From the NCBI GenBank assembly GCA_003049465.1, contig PYSS01000101.1:1-64000 (forward strand): a stretch of DNA of 64,000 nucleotides, given 5' to 3'. Positions 40,370 to 53,286 of the stretch are shown one piece after another. The first letter of the stretch is position 1; each line of letters begins with the position of its first letter. This DNA comes from Magnaporthiopsis rhizophila (taxonomy: Eukaryota; Ascomycota; Sordariomycetes; Magnaporthales; Magnaporthaceae). The translations under genes were made by a program, and so were the position numbers. The notes beneath the pieces were generated by a model. That model made no database searches. It was not told where the DNA came from and saw only the letters and a list, made by a program, of their open reading frames with translations.

Positions 40370-42579
40370 CTTGAAGCCGTGCCCTGTCCCTCTTGGAACA
40401 ACCCAGGCGCATTGGCCCCTTGGGGTGCTACGATGTATGTCAGGCATATCATGTCTGTGGGGGTAAAGAAAAAAACGCATCGCCAAGCACTCCGTCTGTG
40501 ATTTCCCCCACAAAGAGCATCGGCCCAGACACCACACCCCGCACGCCGAGTCGGCTAGAAGTGGTCGGTGGACATGGATCGGTCAAGCGGTCAGACCGAA
40601 GTGCCGAACCCGAGATGAGGTCCACCGAAGGGTGGCCAGAGACCGTTGCGGGAGTCGGAAAATAAAAGTCTGAGACATCACAGGAGAAACGCGGCCGGCC
40701 CACGGAGAAACTGCACCAGAAATAACCGCAACCGAGTTTTAACTAGTCGCCGATACCAATAAAATGTCCAGAAAAGGAAGCAAGCGAACACGAGGTCCCG
40801 CCATGAATGTCGGGGACCTTCCCGGGGTCACTAGGATTACATAAGCTCCCGATTTTCATCCGAACAATTTCTATACCTTCTTTGTGCGGGCTTCAGACGT
40901 CTCTGATTCGTGCGAAACGTGTGAAGTCTGCACAATGAGTACCGGATCCTTGTATACAAACGAAGGAAGCGAGTCGCCGTTGAAGATAAATGCAAGGGGA
41001 CAGGTGTCAATGTAATGTCAAGTATGTGTAGTCTTAAGTCTCGCAGCGCCCTAATGCAGGGGCCGTGAGGTGGCCAGCTGTCAACATGAAACCAAATCGG
41101 AAGGAGTCGATATGCTTTTGAGGATGCCGATCGTTATAAACCCTTGGCAACACGGAGTAGCCGGAAACCTTGGGCGAACGACGGGAGCGGGGCAGGGACC
41201 GGCCATTGAAGTTGAACGAACGGGATCGGTTCTCGGCAGGCATGTACATGTAGGTTGCCGTTACAGAGAGCTCGGCGACGAACCGGCGCCACTTACTACG
41301 TACACCCCTTCCAGGACCATAACGTTGTATCTTCACGACACGGTTCGGACGGTTGGTACATTGAGTTCGCAGGGTTTGCAGTCCAACAAGGTGTTTCTGT
41401 TCGTGGTGGCGATCCGGTGTTCGCCGGGGACTGGAACGTTTATGATTAGGTTGCATATGCTGGATTTAACCCTCCAGCACCCTGTTCCGAACTCCGGACC
41501 CGCCAACGCGGTGCCTTTACTAAACCATGAGTGGACTAAAATTATGGCTGTTATCTGCCGTGCCGTGCCCGACCAGACCGGGACATTAAGATAGACGAGG
41601 GCTTGGTAATTTCTCGTGTTGATCCTTCTTTGCCTGCCCTGCCCGGGCTGGAAATCTAGCGAGCGGGCCACGGATTGGAACGGAAATTCAAGATCCCAGA
41701 ATAGATGCAAAAACGGGGCACGCCTGATAAGAGGCAACCGCGGCCAGCACGGTGGAAACAAGCTCTCCCTGCCCGGGGAGGATGCGCCTTCCTGGTCCCG
41801 GCAGGCACCACCCGACGAGACCCGTGGCAAAAATCTCTCAATGCCAGGTCCTTCCTTCCTTGATCCCTCCCGCCACGCCGCCAAGCATTTCGTTTTGGCT
41901 CTTCCCGCGCGATGTGAGGCCTTCTTTGCTGCTGCCCCACCTGCCTGCTGGTTGCGTTCACCAGCTCGCCGGGCCGCCCCTGCTTCCAACAATGAGCACC
42001 CCCCGTTATATACGGAACAGTTAGGTCTGGTAGCTCCCTGCCGCCATCATGTTTTCCCGGCCGAGCATCGCCGAACCCAGAATGATCGGCGCTCATCACC
42101 CACCTACGGCCTCACTCCAGGCCCCTGCCAGGCGCGGGTCCGACAATGGGGTTTCTTAACCATTCCGCTCGCTAGGTATGTTGCCATGGATAAAGTTGAA
42201 GTAGGGAGCTGAGTGGGTAGTAAGTAGGTAGAGAGGGAGAGGTAGAGGCGGAGATAGCTTGAGCCATGGAAGCCGAGCCGACTGGACTTAAATCACCGCA
42301 GATTCCGTTTCTCACTTGCCCCGATCTCCTCGTCGTCATCGCCAGTGCCTTTCCTCTCCCTGCGTTGTTTTGTCCCGCCTTTTATTAGCACACTTGTAGC
42401 ATCACTCCCGACGCGAGGGGCTGCCCGGCTTCCTTCCTCGGCTGCCCACTCACCCACCCGAGGTACCAGGTACCTCTATTATCAACCAAAATACACATAT
42501 CTTGGCACCCAAGATCGCCCGTAACGGCCCGCCCCGGGCCAAGCAAAACTTGGCAAACAAACGGGAGGATCGGTCGATC
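40370..42579. other. 2.2-kb divergent promoter region
   Basis: Separates the divergent GH92 and ABC-transporter genes. Overlapping frames on both strands at 41070-42212 have no recognisable domain and biased composition, so I call no gene. Confidence 0.6.
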
Positions 42580-45500
42580 ATGGCAGCCTCCTCGCCGCCG
42601 CCGCCGCCGCCGCCTTACGCACATGCCGGCAAAGATGGCGACGCTGTGGCAGCAGCAGGGACCTCGCTGGCCAAGGAGGCCAGCATCACTAGCCGGGATG
42701 AGAGCGGCCGTCACCACAGCAGCAACCTGGCGTCGTCGTCGTCATCATCGGCGTCGTCATCATCAGACCTGCTGCCGAGCAAGAGCGCCGCCACCGACAA
42801 TGGTGACGACGACGTCGACCGCCTGCGCCAGGAATGGGCCGCCCGCCCCTGGCATCGCAAGCTCAACCCGCTGCGCTGGGGCACCATCCCGTCCATCCCC
42901 GACGAGCGCGTCGAGTGTCCCGAGCACCGCGCCAACTTCCTGAGCATGCTCTTCTTCTCCTGGATGGGCCCGCTCATGAGCACGGGCTACCGCCGCCCGC
43001 TGCAGGCCACCGATATCTGGGCCGTCAGCCCACGCCGCGCCGTCGAGCCCACCACCCACCGCGTCAGGGACTCGTTCCGGCGCCGCGTCGCCAGGGGAGA
43101 GAAGAACCCGCTCCTCTGGGCCCTCCACGAGGCCTACTTCTGGGAGTTCTGGGCTGGCGGCGTGTCCAACTTGGTCTCGTCTGTCTTGCACATTATGCTA
43201 CCCTTTATGCTGCGCTTCCTGATCGCCTTTGTGACCGAAGCATACGTCGCCGCCGCCGCCCAACTCGACCGGCCACAGCCCAACCTTGGCAACGGCTTCG
43301 GGCTCGTCGTGGGCATCACCGCCGTGCAGGTCGTCCAGAGCCTCTGCGCCCACCAGTTCATGTACCGTGGCATGCTCGTCGGTGGCCAGAGCAGGGCCTC
43401 GCTCATCTCTATTATCTACGACAAGTCCATGGTAATCTCGGGCAGGGCCAGGGCGGGAGGAAACAGTGGGGCAAAGGCTGCTGCTGCTGCAGAGGGTGAG
43501 AAAAATGCCAAGGGTCCATCCAAAAATGGCGACGGTGACGGCTGGGCCAACGGGCGCATCATCAACCTCATGAGCGTAGACACATCCCGCATCGACAAGG
43601 CCTGTGGCATGTTCCACGTCGTGTGGACGGCCCCTGCGTCGCTCGTCCTCACGCTCGTCGTGCTGCTCGTGAACCTGGGCCCCAGCGCCCTCGCCGGCTT
43701 CGGGCTGCTCGTCATCGGCGCGCCCTTGCTGACGCGCGTCGTCCGCAGCTTGGTTGCGCGCCGGCGCGCCATCAACCGCATCACGGACCAGCGCGTCTCG
43801 CTGACCCAGGAGATCCTGCGGTCGGTCCGCTTCGTCAAGTACTTTGGTTGGGAGGAGTCCTTCCTGCAGCGCCTCAACGGCCTCCGCACCATGGAGGTGT
43901 CGTCCATCCAGGTGCTGCTGGCCCTGCGCAACGCCATCTTAGCCGTCAGCACGTCGCTGCCCGTCTTCGCCGCCATGCTGTCCTTCATCGCGTTCTCGCT
44001 GTCGGGCAACACCCTGCGTTCAGAGCTCGTCTTCTCGTCCCTGGCTCTGTTCAATGGGCTGCGCAACCCGCTGAACCTCCTGCCTCTTGTCCTCGGCCAG
44101 GTGACTGACGCCTGGTCCTCGCTCAAGCGCATCGAGGAGTTTTTACTCGCCGAAGAACAGGTCGAGGACGTGATCAACAAGCCCGACGGCGAGAACGCCC
44201 TTGAAGTGCGTGGCGCCGACTTCACGTGGGAGAAGACCCCATCGTCCGATGGCCAGGGGAAACAGGGCGAGACCGCCCGCGGGGTCAAGGGGCAGGAGAA
44301 GCCGCCCCAAGAGTGGAGCTCTGAAAAGAGTACCACCACAGGCAGCAGTTCAGGTGCCGACAGGGAGCCGTTCAAGCTCCAAGACCTCAACTTTGAGATT
44401 GGCCGGGGCGAGCTCATCGCCGTCATCGGTAGCGTCGGCAGCGGCAAGAGCTCACTGCTGTCGGCGCTGGCCGGCGACATGCGCAAAACGAAGGGCGAGG
44501 TGGTCCTGGGTGCCTCGAGGGCTTTCTGCCCACAGCAGGCCTGGGTCCAGAACACGACGGTCCGAGACAACATCACGTTCGGCAAGGACATGGACGATGA
44601 TTGGTATCACGAGGTGATCAAGGCGTGAGTGAACCGTTTCTTGTTTTCCCCCGGCCTGGCCTGCGACGGCCCAATGCTGACTGACTGCGAACAGTTGCGC
44701 TCTTGAGCCTGACCTCGAGATGTTGCCCGACGGCGACTTGACCGAGGTTGGAGAACGGGGCATCACCATTTCCGGAGGCCAGAAGCAGCGGGTCAACATT
44801 GCGCGGGCCATCTATTTCGACGCCGACATTGTGCTGATGGACGACCCCCTGAGCGCCGTCGATGCCCACGTAGGCCGCCACATTTTCGACAATGCCGTCC
44901 TCGGCCTCCTGGGCGACAAGTGCCGCATCCTGGCCACGCACCAGCTCTGGGTCCTCAACCGCTGCGACAGGATCATATGGATGGATGCCGGCAAGGTCCA
45001 GGCCATCGACTCCTTTGACAACTTGATAAGCAGCCACGCCGGCTTCCGACAGCTGATGGAGTCGCAGTCGTCGCCGGAGGAGGGCAACAAGAAAGAAGAG
45101 GCCGAGGCCCAAGGGGAAGCCGCGCCGGGCGCCGCTTCGGCATACGCAGACGCTGGTGCTGGCGGTGGGACGGAGGAAAAGAGCAAGACCAAGCTGAGGA
45201 GGAAGGGCAAGTCGATGATGCAAGCGGAGGAGCAGGCCGTCTCGAGCGTGCCGTGGTCCGTCTATGGCGACTTCGTCCGGGCTTCAGGATCCATCCTCAA
45301 TGCACCCGCAGCACTCCTGCTGCTCGTCCTAGCGCAAGGGGCCAACATCATGACGAGCCTCTGGCTCTCGTGGTGGACGGGCGACAAGTTCAGGCTCGCC
45401 GCGCCCGTCTACATGGGCGCCTACGCCGGGCTCGGCGTGGTGCAGGTGCTGCTGACCTTCAGCTTCATGCTGGCGCTATCCATCCTGGGCACGCGCGCCT

Positions 45501-47095
45501 CCAAGGAGATGCTGCGCCGCGCCATGGCCCGCGTCCTGCGCGCGCCCATGGCCTTTTTCGACACGACGCCGCTGGGCCGCATAACCAACCGCTTCAGCCG
45601 CGACGTCGACGTCATGGACAACAACCTGTCGGACGCCATGCGCATGTACTTCGTCTCGGTGGGCTCGGTCCTGTCCGCCCTGGCCCTCATCCTGGCGTTT
45701 TTCCCGCCGTTCGCCATCGCGCTCGTCCCGCTCTCGGGCGCCCTGGTGCTGGCCACGGCCTACTACCGCGCCTCAGCCCGCGAGGTGAAGCGTTTCGAGG
45801 CCACCCTCCGCTCGGCCGTCTTTGCCCGCTTCGCCGAGGGCCTCGGCGGCGCGGCCTCGATCCGCGCCTATGGCTTGCAGAGCCGCTTCGGGCGCGACCT
45901 GCGGCGCTCCATCGACGACATGAACGGCGCCTACTACCTGACCTACTCCAACCAGCGCTGGCTGGCGGTCCGGCTCGACGCCGTCGGCACGTGCCTCCTG
46001 TTCGCCACGGCCGTGCTGGTCTTGACGAGCCGCTTCGACGTGCCGCCCAACATCGGCGGCCTGGTGCTCTCGTACATCCTGGCCATAGTGCAGCTGCTCC
46101 AGTTCACGGTCCGCCAGCTCGCCGAGGTGGAGAGCGGCATGAACTCGGTGGAGCGCCTGCGCCACTACGGCACCGAGCTCGACGAGGAGGCCCCGCTCCG
46201 CATCATCAAGAGTGAAGGTGCTGGCGGTGGTGTTGGCGTCGGGTCGGCGCGTCCCTCGTGGCCCGAGACGGGCGAGATCTCGTTTGAGAACGTCGAGATG
46301 CGCTACCGGGCTGGCCTGCCCCTGGTGCTGCGCGGCCTGGACATGCGCGTGAGGGGCGGCGAGCGCATCGGCATCGTCGGCCGCACGGGCGCGGGAAAGA
46401 GCTCCATCACGAGCGCGCTCTTCCGGCTCGTCGAGCCGTCGGGCGGCCGGATCCTCATCGACGGCGTCGACATCGCTACCGTCGGCCTCGGAGATCTGCG
46501 CTCGCGCCTGGCCATCATCCCGCAGGACCCGACGCTGTTCAAGGGCACGGTGCGCAGCAACCTCGACCCCTTTGACGAGCACTCGGACCTGGAGCTGTGG
46601 GACGCCCTCCGCCAGGCCAACCTCGTGGAGCAGCAGCAGCAGCAGCAGCAGCAACAGCCCTCCCGGAGCCCGACGATCCACCTCGACTCGACCGTGGACG
46701 AGGAAGGGCTCAACTTCTCGCTGGGTCAGCGGCAGCTGATGGCGCTGGCGCGGGCGCTGGTGCGGGGGTCGCGCATCATAGTGTGCGACGAGGCCACGTC
46801 GTCGGTCGACATGGAGACGGACGCCAAGATCCAGGCCACCATGGCTACCGTGTTCCGGGGCCGCACGCTCCTGTGCATCGCGCACCGGCTGCGCACCGTC
46901 ATCGGCTACGACCGCATCTGCGTCATGGACCAGGGCCGCATCGCCGAGCTGGACGACCCGCTCGAGCTGTGGCGACGGGGCGGCGACGGCGGCATCTTTC
47001 GGGGCATGTGCGACCGCAGCGGCATCCGCGAAGAGGACATTATTGCGGCAAGAGGGGGCAAGATCCAAAGAGAAACATTGGACGATAAATTGTAG
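42580..47095 (+). CDS. ABCC-family (MRP/Yor1-like) full ABC transporter
   Basis: Exons 42580-44624 and 44695-47095 (intron 70 bp, GTGAGT...AACAG, phase 2) encode 1481 residues, close to yeast Yor1 (1477). Layout is a Ser/Pro-rich cytosolic N-terminus, TMD1, NBD1, TMD2, NBD2. NBD1 has Walker A GSVGSGKSS, signature ISGGQKQR and Walker B VLMDDP, with Asp in place of the catalytic Glu. NBD2 has Walker A GRTGAGKSS, signature FSLGQRQ and Walker B IIVCDEATSS. This asymmetry is normal for ABCC proteins. There is no N-terminal TMD0, which places it with the Yor1/short-MRP group that exports organic anions, drugs or metabolites. A ten-residue Gln run sits in NBD2 before the signature. The start at 42580 is the first in-frame ATG. 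Confidence 0.95.
46630..46660 (+). repeat. CAG/CAA repeat coding polyglutamine in NBD2
   Basis: About ten Gln codons, mostly CAG, are inserted between the Q-loop region and the signature motif of the second nucleotide-binding domain of the ABC transporter. Confidence 0.9.
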
Positions 47096-47170
47096 AAATA
47101 ATGAAATAACGAAGCAATGAAATAGTAAAATAATGGTAAAATAATAGGATAATAATAGAATAACTTCTAC

Positions 47171-47208
<38 letters not shown>

Positions 47209-47408
47209 AATCGGAGATGTATATGTATGACGCGGTGCTCGATCGGTATGTACACAGTTGACAAGGCTGGAAGATGAGGGTGAGAGAGGCTGGGGAAGAC
47301 ATGTCAACGGACAAAAAGACTTGTAGATTTGGTATCATCTGGGATCCTGTACCGGTATTGCCGGGTGGGTTGCCGTGATGCTGTTGTTTGTTATGGTCGC
47401 AACTGTGC

Positions 47409-47463
<55 letters not shown>

Positions 47464-47503
47464 CTTAAAAANNNNNNNNNNNNNNNNNNNNNNNNNNNNN
47501 NNN

Positions 47504-47546
<43 letters not shown>

Positions 47547-48390
47547 CCTCCTGCTAAGCAAAACTCCTTCCACACACGCAGAAATCCCTACCTCGGCGCC
47601 TACATGTAGGTGAGTACATTACGCACATCAAGGCCGCTTCACTCAGACCTCGTCGCACAACAGCCTAGGCCTGGGCCAAGTCGTATAATGAGCCACAAAT
47701 CTAGATGCCGTGCGCCGGAAGTAGTACGCGGGCGTTTGCCGGTGTACAACACATAAAAGACTGCACCCACATTGCCCGAACGGGAGGGACGACTCGGCAG
47801 CAAAGAAATAAGGAATAGTTTTTTTTTTTAAGAGACAAACTGACACTGTCAAAAGAACAGAACAATGTGGTATGCATATATTAAAACAAGATAATAATTC
47901 CCAACGCACGCGACGCGCCAACCCCGCGACAGACACGCCACAATCACAGACAAGAATACAAGGGTTATATACTGTGTACGTCATACAACTGGAAGATCGG
48001 ACGACTACAAACGCGCCCTCCTGGAAAGAGCGTCATGCAAAGGAACGGATGAGATGAAAGCCAGAACAAACCCAGGACGGATGAAAAAAAGACAGCAGCC
48101 GCCGAGACAAGGAGAAATTTGGCAGCATCAATAGCATCCCAAACTATCCAAGACAAGAAATCAAGTCTATGGCCGTAGACCTGCCGACCCCGTCAAGTGA
48201 CCGAGGGCAAGAGCAAGCAAAAAGGTTGTTGTTTTTTTTGTCGCCAGGCTCCCTTTTCTAATGCGGTGAAAGAAATCGCAAAGAATCTCTCAAGTGGAAA
48301 ACATGTGTCGTCGCCCGGGGTAGGTAGCATCGAGTGGTTGTTAAGATGTGACAAGTCGCGAATGGGAAAACGTCATGACGGGCGCTTGCT
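47096..48390. other. Convergent 3' region with homopolymers and an assembly gap
   Basis: Lies between the convergent ABC and membrane-protein genes. It holds an A run at 47172-47206, a T run at 47413-47463, 32 N at 47472-47503 and another T run at 47504-47546. No gene is seen. Confidence 0.7.
47472..47503. other. Assembly gap (32 N)
   Basis: 32 undetermined bases are flanked on both sides by long poly-T, so the true length of the tract is unknown. Confidence 1.
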
Positions 48391-49686
48391 CTAGAACCTC
48401 CCACCATTCGGCGGCGGGCTGAACGTTCTCGACTGAGGGCTGTGGTTGAGCGGGTGGTGCGGCCCGGGGCTCGGCGTGGTGCCACCGTAGTAGGAGCCGG
48501 TGCGGCCGACAGGCGACGGCGACGGCATGGGGTGGCCGGTCGGGTCGTCGAGCATGTCTTCCAGGTAGGCGCTGGGCGCCCTGCCCACGGGCGGGCTGTT
48601 GAGGTTGAGACTGCTGGTGCTGACGTTGCGGGGAACGACGCCGGGGGCGCCCGAGTGGCTCAGCGTGCTGCCTTGTCGTGCGGGGTGGATCGAGGGAGAC
48701 TCGGGAGGGGTGATGCCCGAAACTGCCCTGGCGTGTCCTCGGCTGTCGGGGCGCAGGTTGGACAGGCTGATGCTGTGCTCGTGGCGCGGTCCGTTGGGCG
48801 AGCCCGCGCCGGCGGCGTAGAAGCCAGAGGGCAGGAAGCGGCTGTCGCGGTTGCTCACGCTGCCGCCGCCGCCTCCGAGACCAGATGAGGCGGTGGGCGA
48901 GAAGAAGAGGTTGGACTGGGACGGGGTGGCCGACGGTGTCGGGCCGCGGTGGGATCTCCTAACTCCACGGCCGGCCAGGCTCGCCGAAGAGCCGGCAGGG
49001 GCCACGCCAACAGCGCCGGCGCCAACTCCCATGCCACCAGCGAACAGGTTGGGGTTGGAGCCGCTCTCGCCGTACGACTTGTAAAAGGGCGCAGGGGGCG
49101 CGGGGAAGGAGCCGGCAGCCTTGTCGTTGACGGCATGCTGGGCCTGGGCGGCGCGCTCAACGTCGCGGTGGAGAAGACAGGCGATGACGGCACGCCAGAT
49201 GAGAACGGTCAGACCAAAGGCGCCAAGGATGGCGCCAACCGCGATGAAGACGGTGCCCTCAGGCAGCGTCGAGTGCTGCATGAAGGGCGCCTGGTTGGTG
49301 GGCGGGATGCCGGGCGGCGGGTAGGTTGGGATGGCTACGGGCCCGCGCGACAGGGTCGGGAGGGTGGCAGGCCCACCGGCGCCGCTGCCGCCAGGGCCCG
49401 TGATACTGGGGATGTCGCGCGAGACCGTGTCCGACGTGCCTCCCGTGATCTGGGTCGTAGATGGCCCGGTGGAGGTGGTCGGCGGCTGCGAGGTAGAGGT
49501 GGGCGAGGGGGCCGGGGTGTTTGTGCTTGCCGGAGACGACGTTGTCGGCTGAGGGTTATTATTATTATTACTCGTACTTGTGTTGGGATTCGGGTTTTGT
49601 GCTGCTGCTGTGGCCGAGAACACGGAGACGCCAGCGAAGGCGGCCAGCAGAAGCGAGCGCTTCAGCGAGACGCGCGACGACCTCAT
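48391..49686 (-). CDS. Single-pass membrane protein, Csi2/Prm5-like
   Basis: An intronless frame of 431 residues. Residues 1-29 form a signal peptide (SLLLAAFAGVSVFSATAAAQ). A Ser/Thr/Pro/Asn-rich ectodomain follows to about 135. One transmembrane helix (VFIAVGAILGAFGLTVLIW) is bordered by the conserved-looking QHSTLPEGT before and ACLLHRDVERAA after. The long cytosolic tail is Ser/Pro/Gly-rich with SISLSN, PESPS and similar phospho-site-like patches. The arrangement recalls fungal vacuolar or cell-surface proteins related to yeast Csi2 and Prm5, but the resemblance is limited to the membrane region and I am not certain of the family. Function is unknown; an O-mannosylated wall sensor or trafficking role would be speculation. 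Confidence 0.75.
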   Translation of the reverse strand: MRSSRVSLKRSLLLAAFAGVSVFSATAAAQNPNPNTSTSNNNNNPQPTTSSPASTNTPAPSPTSTSQPPTTSTGPSTTQITGGTSDTVSRDIPSITGPGGSGAGGPATLPTLSRGPVAIPTYPPPGIPPTNQAPFMQHSTLPEGTVFIAVGAILGAFGLTVLIWRAVIACLLHRDVERAAQAQHAVNDKAAGSFPAPPAPFYKSYGESGSNPNLFAGGMGVGAGAVGVAPAGSSASLAGRGVRRSHRGPTPSATPSQSNLFFSPTASSGLGGGGGSVSNRDSRFLPSGFYAAGAGSPNGPRHEHSISLSNLRPDSRGHARAVSGITPPESPSIHPARQGSTLSHSGAPGVVPRNVSTSSLNLNSPPVGRAPSAYLEDMLDDPTGHPMPSPSPVGRTGSYYGGTTPSPGPHHPLNHSPQSRTFSPPPNGGRF

Positions 49687-52600
49687 GGTTGCGGTTGGCG
49701 ATGGGATCTGGGAGATGGAAAGTATCGTCGACGGGAGGCTACAGGAGGACAGGCTCCGTTCTGCTCAATATGGTGTCGGCGACGACGCACTCGGAACCAG
49801 GGTTTCGATCGTGGCACCGCCGTGGTGCGATACGAGATGGTACCGTGGCGCTCTGCGGTCTAGGAGGACAGCAGCTGACAGGCGACACAGACTTCTCGAT
49901 GGAAGACGGTTCGGGGCGCAGCGATCTGTTTCGAAAGCGCGGGATGGCTGAAATGGCTGTCGGCTCGTCCACGCTTTGCCGTCTCTCTCCACTCGAGTCG
50001 CGACTTGGCTGGCTGGGCTGGCGGCTGACAGAGGTCAGGGTCAGGACGAGAGAGAGATCAGGATGGTCCTTGAAAAGGAGAGGACAGCGCGACGAGGAGG
50101 CAGCGCCCGAAACGATGGTCCGGCTGAGGCTAACGGCACAGCAACGCCAACGAGGGAGCGAGAAGAAAGACTAAAAAATGCAAACGAATGAAAACAACGA
50201 ATGTTGCAGAAGGTGAGATAGTATTCTACCGCAGAATCACCTCGAGGCCAGGCCGACAGACTTGATCGTGGCACCTTATTTTTCCCTCAGCGTTTCCCCC
50301 GACCGCGGAATGGTTGGCTGTGCGTGGGTGGTGCAGCAGGAGACGGCGCTGGAGAGGGAAAAAAAAAGCAAAAAGGGCCAAGGCATGGGGCGTGGCATGG
50401 CGCCTGGGCAGGGCGTCAGCCAGCGGGCACCAGTTCGTGTTGGCGCGGCCCAGGCAAGGGTCGTCAGTAGCCCTCGCACTGTGCCACTATGCGCGCAGGA
50501 ATCGACAATTTCTGCATGAAGTCCCTGCAGGGATGGGGTGCATGCATGTGCATGCATTTCATTAACAATGTTTATGGGACACAAACATTTGAATAAGTAG
50601 ACATCTAGATACGTTCCCGACCGAATCTTTGTGCTGCAGCGCCTCGTGTCTTGCCTCGACCACAGCACGCAGACAGGCGGCCAGCGAAATGGCCTGGGCC
50701 AGAATGCGCCAAACTTGGACCCCTTTTCTGCGCGACGTGCTGAGGGGCGCATCTCATTCCCTCCATTTTTGCCGACATTGGCCAATGCGCTGCAAGTGAA
50801 ATTCGATCCAGCCCACTGCAGGGGCACACAGTGCTAATGAAAAAGCAAAGCCACAACCCCACAGGACAGCTGACTTCCATGCCCGCTCAGCACAGTGCCC
50901 CGAGTCAGCCTACGCAGTTCAGCTTCAACCACTGATTGGAATGCTGGGCAAAAATGGATTTGGACTCTCGGCTGCAGGTTACGTCACCCAACTCTACCCG
51001 AATCCATTCTTTGGTTAAATTGCGCCGGGGAATGTGGTCCCTGCATTTGGAATTTCCCCCAGAAACGCCAGGCCAGAAGCAGCAAAGCGCCGGCGACGAC
51101 ACCGACCCACGCGCCTGGGCCGTTTGTCGGCGCCGTCACGGCTGAGCACACTGAAGGCCAGTTTGAATGTCCGCGGCCGGCGTCGTGGGTCACTGCTTCG
51201 CCAATGGACGCAAAAGACGGCCACTGCATGGGGATTGACACCTGAATTGGAAATACTTTTGCGTGGGGTAATGCGGAGGCGGCGATGGCAGGATCCGGAC
51301 AAAGGCTGTAGATGTGAGCAATGTGACGGTATGCGCCGAGGCCACGAACAATAAAGACGCGGCTGGGACCATGAAGTGGCATGATATCTCTGGAGGATGG
51401 CAAAAACCCCTCATCTGATCGTGGGATCAAAAGATGCTTGGTTTATGCCGGGTAGGTCTTGACCACAATCACCCGGAAGAGGAGGGTATTCGCCTCCGTG
51501 TGAGCGTCGCAGCGAGCCAAACAACTGGGTTGCGTCGGGCTAACTTTGGCTCTATCGACTACCGAATCGCCCCTGATAGAGCCGATTTGGTGGCGAGGCT
51601 ACGCTGCAGAGGCGTCAAGTCTTGGCGGTGGCTCCGGAGCTCTGAAATAAGCCGGCCAGATAGATGCTGGCGGTGGTGCTTGGTTTGGAGGAGGGCAACG
51701 GACGAGCCAGACAAATACGTTTGCCGCCGATGCCACCATCCTCTTGCTGTTTGCTTCGTTTCGGTTGACTGCCGCCAAGCCCAGGTCGACCAATCCCTAG
51801 AGCCCATCGTCAAGGTTTCTGCAACCGCCTGACTCTGCACCCACAATGACTTGGACGGTTCGAGAAGGGAGGATACATCCGACCGGCAGCCGAAAGCCCC
51901 GTGTAAACACGAACGGATGAAATCTTTAGATAATGTTCCGATTGGCAACCGAAGGGACAAGAAAAGTGAAAACGCAGGGATGGTGTGGGTTCATCGGATC
52001 CTTCGTTGAGACAACGGCCAGCAAGACGCGCAGTGCGAAGAGCCTCGTCCCAGGCTGCCTGCCGCAAACAATCGATGCTTCGCGCCGTCCCGGACAGACA
52101 GCAGCCTACAGCTTGAGCACGTTCACGTCAGCGATAGGAGGAGGCTGTACGGGACCGCGGACGAGTCCTGAGGTTTCCGAGCTGCTTTGATATGGAAGGG
52201 AATGGAAGGGAGGGAATCGTTGAGGCCTGGGCTTTGATCTTCGCAAGGACTACCCTTGAGCCCGAGACCTTTTTCAGCGCCCGCTTAGCTGCCGGCTCTA
52301 CCTAACAAGGGCAATAGAAACATGCCGCATTGTCCACGAGATGCAAGAGCTCAGTCCTCCGCGACGAGGCCCGAGAGCCTGCAGGCTTGTCGGGTGGAAG
52401 AACATCCGGGACCGGCAAAGGCAGCAAAAGAACATCACAGGCCAATATTTCATCCTTTGTGTCACTCAGCCCTGCCGGGAAGGAGGGGGGGCGGGGGCCA
52501 GGAAGCGGTTGGGTGATTTTGGTAGCCGGTCCCGAGGTGGCATTTGGGTTTTGGGGTGTTTGCCTAGAAATAGCATCATCGATCCTGATCGACAGCGGGG

Positions 52601-53286
52601 ACCGGGAGCACGCACAAGGCCGGGGCCTAGACCAACCAAACGACGCTGGGCGCTGCGCCTCCACGCCTCTCTGAACCGAACCAACCCGCCCGATCCCTGC
52701 ACCAAGGATGGCGTGGGCCGAGGCCTTTTTGGAAGGATTCGATTTTAGCAATCCATCGATGGGGTGTTGCTCGACGTCGATGCGTAGCCATCTGATCCAT
52801 TGGCATGAAAGGCTGGAGCTGAAGGGCAGATTTGGCAGGAGCTGCGAACGCCGTTTGAGCTGAATAAAAGGCTCTGGTGGACCCCGCGCCCTCGTCAGCA
52901 GCCTCTCTCTCTTGCTTTCGCACCCAAACGAATCAAGAAAACCAAAACCATTCTTTTGAACACGAACCAACAAGCAAACATTCGAATTAATCCAGAACAC
53001 AAGTACAACGTCATTCGCATCGTATTTCCTAACATCAGGAAAACCCCATCCCGTCGTTTTTAGAAGCGCTTTTTCTTATTTTTGCTCGGTCGCAGTAATA
53101 GACACGCAAACGCAATCTCAGGCTTACTCCACTTGACACTCTTTTACTACGACCAGGCCTCGACCTGAATCCTTGGCCACTTTCCACCACCCACGTTCTC
53201 TACACAGCCCATCAGCTACGCGAATAGCTACACCAAACGAACTCGTCTCTCGGAAAGAAAGAGAGACACAGTGAAAGAGAGGCGGC
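49687..53286. other. 3.6-kb divergent interval, no supported gene
   Basis: Separates the divergent membrane-protein and Sec2 genes. Several frames of 130-230 codons on both strands (for example 50276-50827 and 52302-53000, minus) show no domain and overlap one another. A near-palindrome built of TGCATG units lies at 50538-50559. Nothing else stands out. Confidence 0.55.

Noticed and set aside
41333..42212. Overlapping frames of about 200 codons on both strands
   Set aside because: Neither strand shows a domain, signal peptide or intron pattern; likely chance in the GH92-ABC divergent region.
45773..47338. 521-codon minus-strand frame opposite NBD2 of the ABC transporter
   Set aside because: It runs through a poly-T derived Phe tract and mirrors real coding sequence; no domain.
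50530..50565. TGCATG-rich near-palindrome
   Set aside because: Too short and isolated to call a regulatory site or terminator; noted only within the intergenic entry.
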